Part shown: positions 55,547 through 64,000 of the stretch, piece after piece
How positions within the stretch are numbered: the stretch's first letter is position 1
Layout of the letters: each line of letters begins with the position of its first letter
Origin: Parabacteroides distasonis
GTDB taxonomy: Bacteria; Bacteroidota; Bacteroidia; Bacteroidales; Tannerellaceae
Direction of reading: 5' to 3'
NCBI GenBank assembly: GCA_021531385.1
Contig: JAFBIR010000002.1
Location: 271,879 to 335,878, forward strand
Length of the DNA stretch: 64,000 nt
Position numbers and translations under genes: made by a program
Notes under the pieces: generated by a model
Told to the model about the DNA's origin: nothing
The model's database searches: none
Seen by the model: only the letters and a program-made list of their open reading frames with translations

Positions 55547-55604
55547 AAAAGAGGCATGACCATACACCGGCGCTCATCCCGTTGCTCGATCCATGCCTCC
55601 TTTT
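55547..55604. terminator. hairpin between the riboswitch and the barrel gene
   Basis: AAAAGAGGCATG (55547-55558) pairs with CATGCCTCCTTTT (55592-55604) with one bulge and a 33-base loop. On the minus strand it ends CTCTTTTATG, a plausible terminator for the riboswitch transcript. Confidence 0.6.
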
Positions 55605-55717
55605 ACTAATTATTATGGCAAAATAATTATACATGCAAAGATTCGACGGATCAACGGAAAAAGGCGTATTCTCGCTCCATGCCCTTCGGTTTTCCTCGAA
55701 ACCGTCGAAACCCCATA

Positions 55718-55902
55718 AGCATTGCAGGTCTTCTGACTCGCTTCCGACTGGAGGCGCCTTCCCATCTTCTTCTCTGGAAGACAGTGGCCATAGAATGCCT
55801 CAGCCTTTTCTTGAAAGCTCACAGCAGCGGGACTGTCCGGGATTCTCACCCGATTCCCTTTTAATCCTCTTCGCAAGAAAAACTGAAAAGAGGAACAATG
55901 CT
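55718..55902 (-). ncRNA. cobalamin (B12) riboswitch aptamer
   Basis: On the minus strand the closing P1 helix AGCATT/AATGCT joins 55897-55902 and 55718-55723. The core GGGTGAGAATCCCGGACAG, the GCTGCTGTGA segment, the GCCACTG box and the B12 box AGTCAGAAGACCTGC (55724-55738) are in the right order and spacing. The next gene on this strand is an outer-membrane barrel 273 bases away; no cobalamin uptake or synthesis gene is near. Confidence 0.92.
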
Positions 55903-55908
55903 CGGCGA

Positions 55909-55939
55909 CAAAGATACGATTTTTGCAGTGATACGGCAA
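55909..55939 (-). promoter_or_regulatory. promoter of the cobalamin riboswitch transcript
   Basis: On the minus strand TTG (55937-55939), a 20-base spacer and TATCTTTG (55909-55916). Transcription would start right at the aptamer. Confidence 0.75.
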
Positions 55940-55961
55940 TGTGTAGCTACAAAATAATCGC

Positions 55962-55969
55962 TATTTTTG
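55962..55969 (+). promoter_or_regulatory. -7 box for the GH3 gene
   Basis: TATTTTTG fits TAnnTTTG, 46 bases before the ATG at 56016. It is back to back with the riboswitch promoter. Confidence 0.5.
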
Positions 55970-56015
55970 CAACGTCTCAATTAGTTGATCAATAACCTAA
56001 ATATTACATGACAGC

Positions 56016-58370
56016 ATGAACAAGTGGATGATGAGTGTTTGCATCGCCGCAGGCGTGCAAGCAACTGTGGCACAAAACATGCCTCAACTCGGTAAAAACC
56101 CTATTGACGAGGTGGTAAGCGCAATGACTACCGAAGAGAAGGTGAGCCTATTAGTAGGTACTGGTATGGCAGGGGTAGGCGGCCAATCCGCCGTTGTGGG
56201 TAGCACACAGGACTTGGTACCCGGAGCGGCAGGTACCACACATGGCGTTGTCCGATTAGGCATTCCTGCAATTGTAGTGGCGGATGGCCCTGCCGGCCTG
56301 CGCATTAACCCCACCCGTGAAGGGACAGATGCCACCTATTACTGTACCGCTTTCCCGATTGCCACCCTGTTAGCTTCCACCTGGAACACCGCATTAGTGT
56401 ACAATGTTGGCGAAGCGATGGGTGAAGAAGTGAAAGAATATGGATGTGATGTCTTGTTAGGTCCGGCCTTGAACATCCACCGCAGTCCGCTCTGTGGTCG
56501 TAACTTTGAATACTATTCCGAGGATCCCTATTTAACAGGTAAGATGGCTTCGGCCATGGTGCAAGGGGTACAGAGCCAAGGGGTAGGTACCAGCGTGAAG
56601 CATTTCGCCGTAAACAGCCAAGAGACCAACCGTACCGGCAACGATGCCCGTCTGAGCCCACGTGCCCTCAGAGAGATTTATTTGAAAGGATTCGAGATGG
56701 TAGTGAAGGAGGCGCAACCCTGGACCGTAATGTCCTCCTACAACAAGATTAATGGCGAATATGCCTCTGAGAGTCGTAGCCTATTGACCACAATCCTACG
56801 TGAGGAATGGGGCTTTAAAGGTTTGGTGATGACTGATTGGTTCGGTGGGAAGAACGCACCGGCTCAGATCCATGCTGGAAACGACCTCCTGATGCCGGGA
56901 CGTCCTGATCAAGAGCAGGCTATCTTAAAGGCCATAGAGAATGGGAAACTCTCCATGGAGGATGTGGATACAGACGTAACCCGTCTACTCAACCTTGTAT
57001 TACAGTCACCTCGATTCCTAAACTACAAATATAGTGATCGTCCAGACCTCAAGGCTCATGCTGAGGTAACACGCTCCTCTGCCGCAGAAGGTATGATCCT
57101 ATTGAAGAACAGTGGTAAGACGCTGCCGCTTTCTCCGGCTATCAAGAAAATTGCCGCTTACGGAACCACCTCTTACGACTTTGTATCTGGCGGTACCGGT
57201 AGTGGAGACGTACACGAGGCCTATTCCGTCTCTTTGGTAGAGGGATTAGAGCAGGCCGGCTACACATTAGACACCGAAGTGAAAGAGATGTATGCCAAGT
57301 ACAAATCTGAAGAGGAGGCGAAACGTCCGAAGAGTGACAATCCGATGATGGCCTTCTTCAACCAACCCCGTATTCCAGAGTTCGTACCCGAAGCAGCCGG
57401 TGTAGCGGCCAAGGCCAAAGAGGCAGATATCGCATTCATCACGATTGGACGTAGCTCTGGTGAGTTCCAAGATCGTGCCATCGCAGGCGATTTTAATTTA
57501 ACGGAGCAGGAGCAGGCACTGATCAAGACGGTCACTGAGGCCTTCCACAAAGAGGGCAAGAAGGCTGTTGTGATCCTCAACATCGGCGGCGTAATTGAGA
57601 CCGCCAGCTGGAAATCTCTCCCCGACGCTATCCTCTTGGCCTGGCAAGCCGGCCAAGAGGGAGGTAACACGGTAGCGGACATCCTACAAGGTAAGGTGAA
57701 TCCCTCCGGCAAACTGCCCATGACCTTCCCGTTGAAGGCTGAAGACGCTGCTTCCGCACGAAACTTCCCCGACGCAGACAGTGTTGATCCGAAAGCAATG
57801 ATGGGTAGCTTCATGGGTGGTACCGATCAACCGACCAATCGCCCCAACATCGACTATACCTACTACGAGGAGGGCATTTATGTGGGCTACCGTTATTTCG
57901 ACAGCTTCAAGCAGCCTGTTTCTTATCCTTTCGGTTATGGCGAATCTTATACCACCTTCAATTATGCCGGTCTGAGAGTGGAGCCGCAAAGCGATAGCTA
58001 TCGAATACGTTGTGTGATCACCAACCATGGAGATGTAGCGGGTAAAGAGGTGGTTCAACTGTATGTGGCCGCTCCCGGTGAACAGATGGAGAAACCGGTG
58101 AAGGAGTTGCGTGCTTTCGCTAAGACAGCCCTGTTGCAACCAGGCCAAAGCGAGGAGGTTGTTTTCACACTGACGGATGCAGATTTAGCCTCTTTTGATG
58201 AAGAAAGTAGTCAATGGGTGACTGAGGCCGGACGCTATGAGGTACAAGTAGGTTCATCCGCTGCCGATATTCGCTTAAGAGGTACTTTTGAACGAACCGA
58301 TCACACGGTTATCGAGAACGTACATGCCGTATTGACACCACAACAACATATCAGTCTGCTGAAGCGATAG
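56016..58370 (+). CDS. secreted beta-glucosidase, GH3
   Basis: 784 residues with a signal peptide (about 1-19, ending TVAQ). The N-terminal GH3 TIM barrel carries the substrate-binding 'GPALNIHRSPLCGRNFEYYSEDP' and the nucleophile D274 in 'GLVMTDWFGG'. The C-terminal GH3 sandwich contains 'GRSSGEFQDRA', and a fibronectin-III-like domain ends the protein. It should cleave beta-linked glucosides in the periplasm. It is monocistronic, followed by a strong terminator. Confidence 0.94.
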   Translation: MNKWMMSVCIAAGVQATVAQNMPQLGKNPIDEVVSAMTTEEKVSLLVGTGMAGVGGQSAVVGSTQDLVPGAAGTTHGVVRLGIPAIVVADGPAGLRINPTREGTDATYYCTAFPIATLLASTWNTALVYNVGEAMGEEVKEYGCDVLLGPALNIHRSPLCGRNFEYYSEDPYLTGKMASAMVQGVQSQGVGTSVKHFAVNSQETNRTGNDARLSPRALREIYLKGFEMVVKEAQPWTVMSSYNKINGEYASESRSLLTTILREEWGFKGLVMTDWFGGKNAPAQIHAGNDLLMPGRPDQEQAILKAIENGKLSMEDVDTDVTRLLNLVLQSPRFLNYKYSDRPDLKAHAEVTRSSAAEGMILLKNSGKTLPLSPAIKKIAAYGTTSYDFVSGGTGSGDVHEAYSVSLVEGLEQAGYTLDTEVKEMYAKYKSEEEAKRPKSDNPMMAFFNQPRIPEFVPEAAGVAAKAKEADIAFITIGRSSGEFQDRAIAGDFNLTEQEQALIKTVTEAFHKEGKKAVVILNIGGVIETASWKSLPDAILLAWQAGQEGGNTVADILQGKVNPSGKLPMTFPLKAEDAASARNFPDADSVDPKAMMGSFMGGTDQPTNRPNIDYTYYEEGIYVGYRYFDSFKQPVSYPFGYGESYTTFNYAGLRVEPQSDSYRIRCVITNHGDVAGKEVVQLYVAAPGEQMEKPVKELRAFAKTALLQPGQSEEVVFTLTDADLASFDEESSQWVTEAGRYEVQVGSSAADIRLRGTFERTDHTVIENVHAVLTPQQHISLLKR

Positions 58371-58397
58371 CGTTCGCATCGATCTCTACCATCAAAT

Positions 58398-58437
58398 AAG
58401 GCGATTCGCATCGATCAGTTGATCAGCGAATCGCCTT
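58398..58437. terminator. bidirectional terminator between GH3 gene and der
   Basis: A 12-bp perfect stem AAGGCGATTCGC with GCGAATCGCCTT lies between convergent genes. Confidence 0.75.
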
Positions 58438-58462
58438 ACTTATGGATGGATGTTATACCACT

Positions 58463-59776
58463 TTATTTCTCACGAATAAAGATATTGATCGGTGTACCAG
58501 TGAAACTCCAGTTCTCACGAATCTTATTCTCTAAGAAGCGCTTATAGGGATCTTTGATCCACTGCGGCAGGTTACAGAAAAAGACAAAAGAGGGCACGCT
58601 ACCCGCAGGAAGCTGAGTGATATACTTAATCTTGATATACTTACCCTTCCAAGCAGGAGGCGGATAATTCTCAATGATCGGCAACATCACCTCATTCAGC
58701 TTAGCGGTAGAGACACGCTTAGAGCGATTCTCATAGACCATCTTCGCCGTCTCTAACACCTTCAAGATACGCTGTTTAGTCAATGCGGAGATAAACAGTA
58801 TCGGGAAATCGGTAAACGGAGCCAAACGGGCACGAATCGCCTCGATATAGGTGTCGATCACCTTTTGGTTTTTGTCCTCCACCAAATCCCACTTGTTCAC
58901 GCAGACTACCAAACCCTTCTTATTCTTCTGCACCAAGGAGAAGATATTCATATCCTGACTCTCGATACCACGAGTTGCATCCAACATTAAGACGCAGACA
59001 TCCGAGTTTTCAATCGCCCGAATAGAACGAATCACGGAGTAATACTCCAAATCCTCATTCACCTTACCCTTCTTTCGGATACCAGCCGTATCCACTAAGT
59101 AGAAGTTCAAGCCGAACTTATTGTATTTCGTATAGATGGAATCACGCGTCGTTCCAGCAATGTCCGTCACAATATGTCGATCCTCCCCGATAAAGGCATT
59201 GATCAACGAAGACTTACCCGCATTGGGACGGCCAATGACCGCAATACGAGGCAACTCCTCCTCCCGCTCTTCCTCTTTATCCGCCGGCAAGGCCGTAATG
59301 ATCTTATCCAACAGGTCACCGGTGTAAGAGCCATTGATCGCCGAGATACAAACAGGATCACCCAATCCAAAGGAGTAGAACTCCGCAGATGCCGCATGCA
59401 TCGCATAGTTATCCGCCTTGTTCGCCACCACGATCACCGGACGTTTGCAACGGCGTAGAATGTCCGCTACCTCCATATCCAGATCGTTGATTCCACTCTC
59501 CACATCCACCAGAAAGAGAATCACATCCGCCTCCTCGATCGCTATCTTCACCTGCTTGTTTATCTCCTCCTCGAAAATGTCTTCCGAGTTGACCACCCAA
59601 CCGCCAGTGTCAATCAGTGAAAACTCTTTACCAGTCCATTCCACTTTGCCGTATTGACGATCGCGGGTAGTTCCCGCCTCCTCATTCACAATCGCTTGGC
59701 GAGTACCCGTCAATCGGTTGAAAAGAGTAGATTTACCCACATTGGGCCTACCCACTATCGCTACGATATTTCCCAT
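58463..59776 (-). CDS. der: ribosome assembly GTPase Der (EngA)
   Basis: 437 residues with two tandem GTPase domains: G1 'GRPNVGKST' at about 9-17 and 'GRPNAGKSS' near 182. The switch motifs DTGG and DTAG and the NKAD and NKWD specificity motifs are present, and a C-terminal KH-like domain ends 'NIFIREK'. It acts in 50S subunit maturation. It lies 12 bases downstream of era in the same unit. Confidence 0.97.
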   Translation of the reverse strand: MGNIVAIVGRPNVGKSTLFNRLTGTRQAIVNEEAGTTRDRQYGKVEWTGKEFSLIDTGGWVVNSEDIFEEEINKQVKIAIEEADVILFLVDVESGINDLDMEVADILRRCKRPVIVVANKADNYAMHAASAEFYSFGLGDPVCISAINGSYTGDLLDKIITALPADKEEEREEELPRIAVIGRPNAGKSSLINAFIGEDRHIVTDIAGTTRDSIYTKYNKFGLNFYLVDTAGIRKKGKVNEDLEYYSVIRSIRAIENSDVCVLMLDATRGIESQDMNIFSLVQKNKKGLVVCVNKWDLVEDKNQKVIDTYIEAIRARLAPFTDFPILFISALTKQRILKVLETAKMVYENRSKRVSTAKLNEVMLPIIENYPPPAWKGKYIKIKYITQLPAGSVPSFVFFCNLPQWIKDPYKRFLENKIRENWSFTGTPINIFIREK

Positions 59777-59788
59777 AGGTTTATTCCA

Positions 59789-60682
59789 TTAATCTAATTG
59801 ATAACCAAAGCTCTTCAACAAGCTATCGCGATTGCGCCAGTCCTTCTCCACCTTTACAAACATCTCGAGGAAGACCTTCTTATCGAAAAACCGTTCAATG
59901 TCCTTACGGGCCATAGCACCTACTTTCTTTAATGCCTGCCCTCTATGTCCAATAATGATTCCCTTCTGGGAATCACGCTCCACTATGATCAACGACTTAA
60001 TGCGAATCATCGTCTCATCTTCCTTGAACTCCTCGACAACCACCTCTACCGCATAAGGGATCTCTTTCTGATAATACAGTAAGATTTTCTCGCGAATAAT
60101 CTCCGTCACGAAGAACCGAGCCGGTTTATCGGTCAAAGCATCTTTCTCGAAATAGGGAGGCGACTCCGGCATCAGTTCCTCCACCCGACGCTTCACGTAG
60201 TCCACATTGAAGTTGGTCAACGCCGAGATCGGGATAATCTCTGCCTGTGGCATCAGCTCTTTCCAACGAGCGACCAAACCTTCCAACTCCTCTTGGTTGC
60301 TTTGGTCAATCTTATTGATCAACAACAAGACAGGACACTGCATGTGCTCCACCCGCTGCAAGAAATCGTTGTTTTTATTCACCGTCTCGACCACATCGGT
60401 CACATACAACAGCACGTCCGCATCGCCTAAGGCTGACTCCGAGAAATTAAGCATAGATTCCTGCAGCTTATAGTTGGGCCGCAGTACACCAGGCGTGTCT
60501 GAATAGACAATTTGCATATCGTCGGTATTCACAATACCCATGATCCTATGGCGGGTGGTTTGCGCCTTCGAGGTGATAATAGAGATACGCTCACCCACCA
60601 ACTTATTCATCAAAGTAGATTTGCCCACGTTAGGGTTACCCACGATATTGACAAAACCTGATTTATGCTTTTTTTCCATCAT
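59789..60682 (-). CDS. era: GTPase Era
   Basis: 297 residues. G1 is 'GNPNVGKST' (16-24), switch DTPG, NKID specificity motif, and a C-terminal KH domain ('[18 protein letters not shown]', '[13 protein letters not shown]'). It binds 16S rRNA in 30S maturation. It overlaps the fabH stop by 20 bases, suggesting coupling. The ATG at 60679 is an alternative start. Confidence 0.97.
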   Translation of the reverse strand: MMEKKHKSGFVNIVGNPNVGKSTLMNKLVGERISIITSKAQTTRHRIMGIVNTDDMQIVYSDTPGVLRPNYKLQESMLNFSESALGDADVLLYVTDVVETVNKNNDFLQRVEHMQCPVLLLINKIDQSNQEELEGLVARWKELMPQAEIIPISALTNFNVDYVKRRVEELMPESPPYFEKDALTDKPARFFVTEIIREKILLYYQKEIPYAVEVVVEEFKEDETMIRIKSLIIVERDSQKGIIIGHRGQALKKVGAMARKDIERFFDKKVFLEMFVKVEKDWRNRDSLLKSFGYQLD

Positions 60683-61667
60683 AACCCCATTTCAGGTATA
60701 AAGCGCCCCATGTAAAACCAGCACCAAAAGCAGCCAAGATCAGGTTATCCCCCTTCTTGAGCTGATTCTCCCACTCCCACAAGCAAAGGGGAATCGTACC
60801 CGCACTCGTATTGCCATACTTCTGGATGTTGATCATCACCTTATCTTCAGAAACGCCCAAACGTTTCGCTGTCGCATCAATGATACGAAGATTCGCCTGA
60901 TGCGGTACGATCCAAGCGATGTCATCATGCGTCAAATGGTTGCGCTCCGCAATCTCAGCAGCAGCGTCTGCCATATATGAAACCGCATACTTAAACACAT
61001 AACGTCCATCCTGGAACACGAAATGCTCATGGTTATCCACCGTCTCGTGCGAGGGAGGATATGCGGATCCACCCGACTTCATGATCAAATGCGAATAACC
61101 TACGCCATCGGTGCGAAGCAGCGTATCCATGATACCAACCTCCTCCGTCGTGGGCTCTAACATTACCGCACCACATCCGTCACCAAACAACGGACAGGTC
61201 GAACGATCAGTGTAGTCTGTGATAGCGGTCATCTTGTCACCAGCCACTACCACCACCTTCTTATAACGCCCTGAACGGATGTAGTTCGCACCTGTCTCCA
61301 AAGCATAAAGGAAACCGGCACAAGCACCTTGCATATCAAAGGTCATCGCATTTTTACAACCTGTATGATATGCGATAATCGAAGAGGTTGTCGGAAAATG
61401 ATGATCTGGTGTCGTAGTAGCTGTAAACAATACCTCTACATCCTCCGGATTCGTGTTTGTTTTCTCCAACAACTGATTGACCGCTCTGATTGCCATGAAA
61501 GACATACCTTTGCCCTCGCCGCGCAAGATTCTACGCTCTTTGATACCGACACGAGTCATGATCCACTCATCTGTCGTATCCACCATCTTAGAGATATCCT
61601 CATTGGTCAGGATATCCTCAGGGACATAGCCACCGATACCGGTGATCACTGCATTAATCTTATCCAT
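60663..61667 (-). CDS. fabH: 3-oxoacyl-ACP synthase III
   Basis: 334 residues with the Cys-His-Asn triad C116 ('[12 protein letters not shown]'), H256 ('[10 protein letters not shown]') and N286 ('KYGNTSAGT'). It starts fatty acid synthesis by condensing acyl-CoA with malonyl-ACP. It follows rpmF, as in many bacteria, but a terminator-like hairpin (61703-61734) lies between them. Confidence 0.96.
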   Translation of the reverse strand: MDKINAVITGIGGYVPEDILTNEDISKMVDTTDEWIMTRVGIKERRILRGEGKGMSFMAIRAVNQLLEKTNTNPEDVEVLFTATTTPDHHFPTTSSIIAYHTGCKNAMTFDMQGACAGFLYALETGANYIRSGRYKKVVVVAGDKMTAITDYTDRSTCPLFGDGCGAVMLEPTTEEVGIMDTLLRTDGVGYSHLIMKSGGSAYPPSHETVDNHEHFVFQDGRYVFKYAVSYMADAAAEIAERNHLTHDDIAWIVPHQANLRIIDATAKRLGVSEDKVMINIQKYGNTSAGTIPLCLWEWENQLKKGDNLILAAFGAGFTWGALYLKWGYDGKKA

Positions 61668-61702
61668 ACTCTAAAAATTAAGGATGAGCTATTCGGTAAT
61701 TA

Positions 61703-61734
61703 GAAAAAAAGCCCTAAAAGTTTATTTTAGGGCT
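61703..61734 (-). terminator. terminator-like hairpin between rpmF and fabH
   Basis: A perfect 10-bp stem AGCCCTAAAA/TTTTAGGGCT with a five-base loop. On the minus strand seven T follow. It ends 36 bases before the fabH ATG. Confidence 0.85.
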
Positions 61735-61773
61735 ATTTCTTCCGTCTATCAAACCTAAGGTCTAATAAACTCC

Positions 61774-61959
61774 TTACACAGCAGCTACTTTTTCAATTGC
61801 TAATTTACCTCTGTAATAACCACACTCACCACATACGGTGTGATAAACGTGCCATGCGCCACAGTTCGGGCAAATTGCCATTGTCGGAGCTACAGCCTTG
61901 TCATGAGTTCTTCTCTTGGCTGTTCTTGTCTTACCTTGTCTTCTTTTAGGATGTGCCAT
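61774..61959 (-). CDS. rpmF: ribosomal protein bL32
   Basis: 61 residues, starting 'MAHPKRRQGKTRTAKRRTHD'. The zinc-binding cysteines are in 'CPNCGAWHVYHTVCGECGYY'. It lies 12 bases after the DUF177 protein gene. Confidence 0.97.
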   Translation of the reverse strand: MAHPKRRQGKTRTAKRRTHDKAVAPTMAICPNCGAWHVYHTVCGECGYYRGKLAIEKVAAV

Positions 61960-61971
61960 TGTTTTATTTAT

Positions 61972-62550
61972 TTAATTGTTATCATTCTCAAATAATCCCT
62001 TCAGTGCATCCCAGCGAGGATCCGAAACACTAGCGTCTTGCTCATCCGACACCTCTTCTGACCCCTCATCCAATGGCTCCGATAAGTCATCCCGGCTAAT
62101 CGCCGTATGTTGCCTTAATTTAGCCGCCATTGCCTTATTGCACTTGCCTGCAGCATGAACATGCTTAATTGGAATCGCCAAAGCTATGAACTCATATATG
62201 AACCATGCGACATTGATCGTTCCCTCCTCTTCCGGCACAATCACAATCTCATCGCTCTCCTCAGCATATTCCTTTCCAAATTTCACAATCAGCTTGTCTT
62301 GCGTCTCGATAGGAAGTTCCATATCATCCAAGCATCGATCACACGGTATAATAACCGTTCCCGCAATCTGAAAGTTCAATTCAAATGCCATCAATGACTT
62401 TTTCACGGTCAATTGGACATGGACATGTCCTTTTTGTACCTCATTACCATCGATGTCCACAAAAAACTTATTCTCCAATAGATACTCAAAATCATGAGTT
62501 CCAGGAGTGAGATTCTTCAAATCGATCGTATATAATTCAAATTTTCCCAA
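61972..62550 (-). CDS. DUF177 (YceD) protein, 23S rRNA accumulation
   Basis: 192 residues with a TTG start at 62550: an in-frame stop lies just upstream and no ATG occurs until far inside, while GKFELYTIDLKNL is the expected N-terminus. 'IPCDRCLDDMELPIE' is the conserved DUF177 Cys motif. Family members (YceD) are needed for normal 23S rRNA and are co-transcribed with rpmF, as here. Confidence 0.9.
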   Translation of the reverse strand: MGKFELYTIDLKNLTPGTHDFEYLLENKFFVDIDGNEVQKGHVHVQLTVKKSLMAFELNFQIAGTVIIPCDRCLDDMELPIETQDKLIVKFGKEYAEESDEIVIVPEEEGTINVAWFIYEFIALAIPIKHVHAAGKCNKAMAAKLRQHTAISRDDLSEPLDEGSEEVSDEQDASVSDPRWDALKGLFENDNN

Positions 62551-62572
62551 AGCCTTTTATGTAAAAACCTTG

Positions 62573-62580
62573 CAAAGGTA
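62573..62580 (-). promoter_or_regulatory. -7 promoter box of the DUF177-rpmF unit
   Basis: TACCTTTG on the minus strand, 22 bases before the TTG start. Confidence 0.55.
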
Positions 62581-62639
62581 CGATTTTTCTTTTTACAATC
62601 ACTATCTGAAGAGTTATATTTTAAGCTTAATAAAAGCTT

Positions 62640-63797
62640 TTAACCTTTATATTTGCGCAACTCTATACGGAAGGTCGTTCCCTTGCCTAATTCAGAGGAC
62701 TTTACGTAAATCTTACCTCCTTGCAAAGATTCAATAATTCGCTTCACCAAAGAGAGTCCTAACCCCCAACCTCGCCGTTTTGTCGTATAACCGGGATTGA
62801 AAACGGTCTTAAATTTCGACTTTGGGATCCCCTTACCCGTATCACTTATATCAATCCGTACGAATGTATCTCGCTCTTCAATACGCAGGTAAATATCTCC
62901 ATGTCCTTCCATCGCATCCACGGCATTCTTCGTCAAGTTCTCAATCACCCAAGCGAAGAGCGAATCGTTCATGGACACCCAAATAGGATGAGAGGGCAGA
63001 TCTGCATGTATCGCCACCTTGGAGGAGATTCGGGTGGACATATAGCTCAAAGCCGTCTGGATAGACTCTACCAAGTCAGTTGGAACCGGATCGGGATCAG
63101 AGCCAATCTTCGAGAAACGCTCTGCGATGGTCTGTAGCCGCTTCACATCCTTATCCATTTCGTTCAAGAGGAAAGCGTCAATTTCCTTCGTGCGCAGATA
63201 CTCCACCCATGCGATCAACGATGAGATAGGGGTTCCCAACTGGTGAGCAGTTTCCTTCGATAAGCCAACCCACACCTTGTTTTGCTCTGCTCTTTTTGTG
63301 CTGGCCAAGGCTAAAAAAGCAAGCAAAATAAACACAAACACGACGGATAGCTGCGCATACGGATAAATCAGCAAACGTTTTAAGATAATAGAATCATCAT
63401 AGTACAAGTATTGAAAAGAGCCATCCTCCATGTCTATCGCAATGGGAGGATTCTTTGACTTCAATTCCTTAACCTTCTTTCGAAGGAAAAGTTCTGAATC
63501 CTTTTCGGGAATCTCTATATTATTATAGGATACCACCTCATCCTGATCCGTACACAAGATCACTGGAATAGAGGTATTGCCTTGGATAATCTTCAAGATC
63601 AGCTGCATGTTTAGGCTTGGATTCTCGCTGGTCATCACACGGGTAGCTTCACTCCAAACCTCCATTTTCTGGCGCTCCTCACGGGCCAGATCCTTAATCA
63701 ACAAATCAGAGACCACCACGGAAAAAATAGCGATTAATACAGCGGCAAAAATAAACCCAAACTTCCACCGCTGACGAGAATCATATATACTGCTCAT
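62640..63797 (-). CDS. membrane sensor histidine kinase
   Basis: 385 residues. Two transmembrane helices (about 13-33 and 150-166) flank a periplasmic sensor segment of about 115 residues. The phosphoacceptor is H185 in 'GLSKETAHQLGTPISSLIAW', an unusual H-box form typical of Bacteroidetes. The ATPase domain has 'NLTKNAVDAMEG', 'DTGKGIPKSK' and 'GWGLGLSLVKRI'. No response regulator is adjacent. It lies between the rRNA operon terminator and the DUF177 promoter. Confidence 0.93.
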   Translation of the reverse strand: MSSIYDSRQRWKFGFIFAAVLIAIFSVVVSDLLIKDLAREERQKMEVWSEATRVMTSENPSLNMQLILKIIQGNTSIPVILCTDQDEVVSYNNIEIPEKDSELFLRKKVKELKSKNPPIAIDMEDGSFQYLYYDDSIILKRLLIYPYAQLSVVFVFILLAFLALASTKRAEQNKVWVGLSKETAHQLGTPISSLIAWVEYLRTKEIDAFLLNEMDKDVKRLQTIAERFSKIGSDPDPVPTDLVESIQTALSYMSTRISSKVAIHADLPSHPIWVSMNDSLFAWVIENLTKNAVDAMEGHGDIYLRIEERDTFVRIDISDTGKGIPKSKFKTVFNPGYTTKRRGWGLGLSLVKRIIESLQGGKIYVKSSELGKGTTFRIELRKYKG

Positions 63798-63869
63798 ATC
63801 AGAAAAGTATCATCTAAATATTAGATAAACGAAAGAAGAGGCCTCTTATTGTTAACCCCTGGCTATACA

Positions 63870-63904
63870 CAAAAAAAGGGAGTCAATCTTTTGGACTGAC
63901 TCCC
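63870..63904 (-). terminator. rRNA operon terminator
   Basis: On the minus strand GGGAGTCA pairs with TGACTCCC, followed by seven T. It lies 13 bases after the 5S rRNA 3' end. Confidence 0.9.
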
Positions 63905-63917
63905 TCTCTACTAAAAA

Positions 63918-64000
<83 letters not shown>

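Noticed and set aside
55613..55939. 108-codon minus-strand open frame
   Set aside because: It coincides with the cobalamin riboswitch; the conserved bases are explained by RNA structure.

Overview
The window is a stretch of a Bacteroidales (Bacteroidetes) chromosome. The evidence is the Bacteroidetes promoter box TAnnTTTG in front of most transcription units, few Shine-Dalgarno sites, a GT3-type (eukaryote-like) glycogen synthase, an HU-like nucleoid protein of the Bacteroidetes type, and typical gene neighbourhoods (ilvD-ilvB-ilvN-thioesterase-ilvC; rpmF-fabH-era-der; RND efflux operons; SDR-type uxuB next to uxuA). A Parabacteroides-like or related genus is plausible, but the sequence alone does not settle the genus.

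Layout. 1-3.3 kb: glycogen metabolism (alpha-glucan phosphorylase, cut by the window edge, and glycogen synthase). 3.4-5.1 kb: a small conserved protein, a PlsC-like acyltransferase and an omega-amidase-type nitrilase. 5.3-11.6 kb: the branched-chain amino acid operon with an embedded acyl-ACP thioesterase. It is preceded by a leader with a 19-residue Val/Leu/Ile-rich peptide and mutually exclusive antiterminator and terminator hairpins. 11.7-12.7 kb: an Rpn-type nuclease. 12.7-16.6 kb: a MacB-like exporter operon (adaptor and two permeases, no ATPase) behind a sigma-54 type promoter with palindromic upstream sites. 16.7-19.5 kb: secreted GH51 arabinofuranosidase and a secreted metallophosphoesterase.

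19.5-30.3 kb is an accessory island. It holds a BT4734/DUF3987 primase-helicase-like protein with two small phage-like partners, a translationally coupled pair of unknown proteins sharing an FEAGS..NGDV motif, two AAA/DUF4143 ATPases, a HigBA-type toxin-antitoxin pair, and an HU-like protein. Its non-coding DNA carries three arrays of 8-bp iteron-like repeats (two of them bracket a perfect 32-bp A+T palindrome), a 68-bp direct repeat upstream of both ATPases, a 33-bp tandem repeat, and scraps of a second, decayed copy of the ATPase/502-residue-gene module.

30.4-34.2 kb: dTDP-sugar genes (rfbB, rfbC) and mannonate metabolism (uxuA, SDR-type uxuB). 34.4-41.1 kb: RND efflux system 1 with an LpxA-like acyltransferase. 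41.2-42.6 kb: a decayed AraC regulator, a GyrI-like effector-binding protein and a frameshifted GNAT acetyltransferase. 42.8-50.8 kb: RND efflux system 2 with a PG0541-type accessory protein, an old-yellow-enzyme homologue and an SDR. 50.8-55.4 kb: housekeeping genes (rplY, pth, S4 protein, priA) and an outer-membrane barrel. A cobalamin riboswitch at 55.7-55.9 kb has no B12 gene behind it. 56.0-58.4 kb: secreted GH3 beta-glucosidase. 58.4-63.8 kb: der, era, fabH, rpmF, a DUF177 protein and a sensor histidine kinase. The window ends in the 3' part of a 5S rRNA gene on the minus strand, with its operon terminator.
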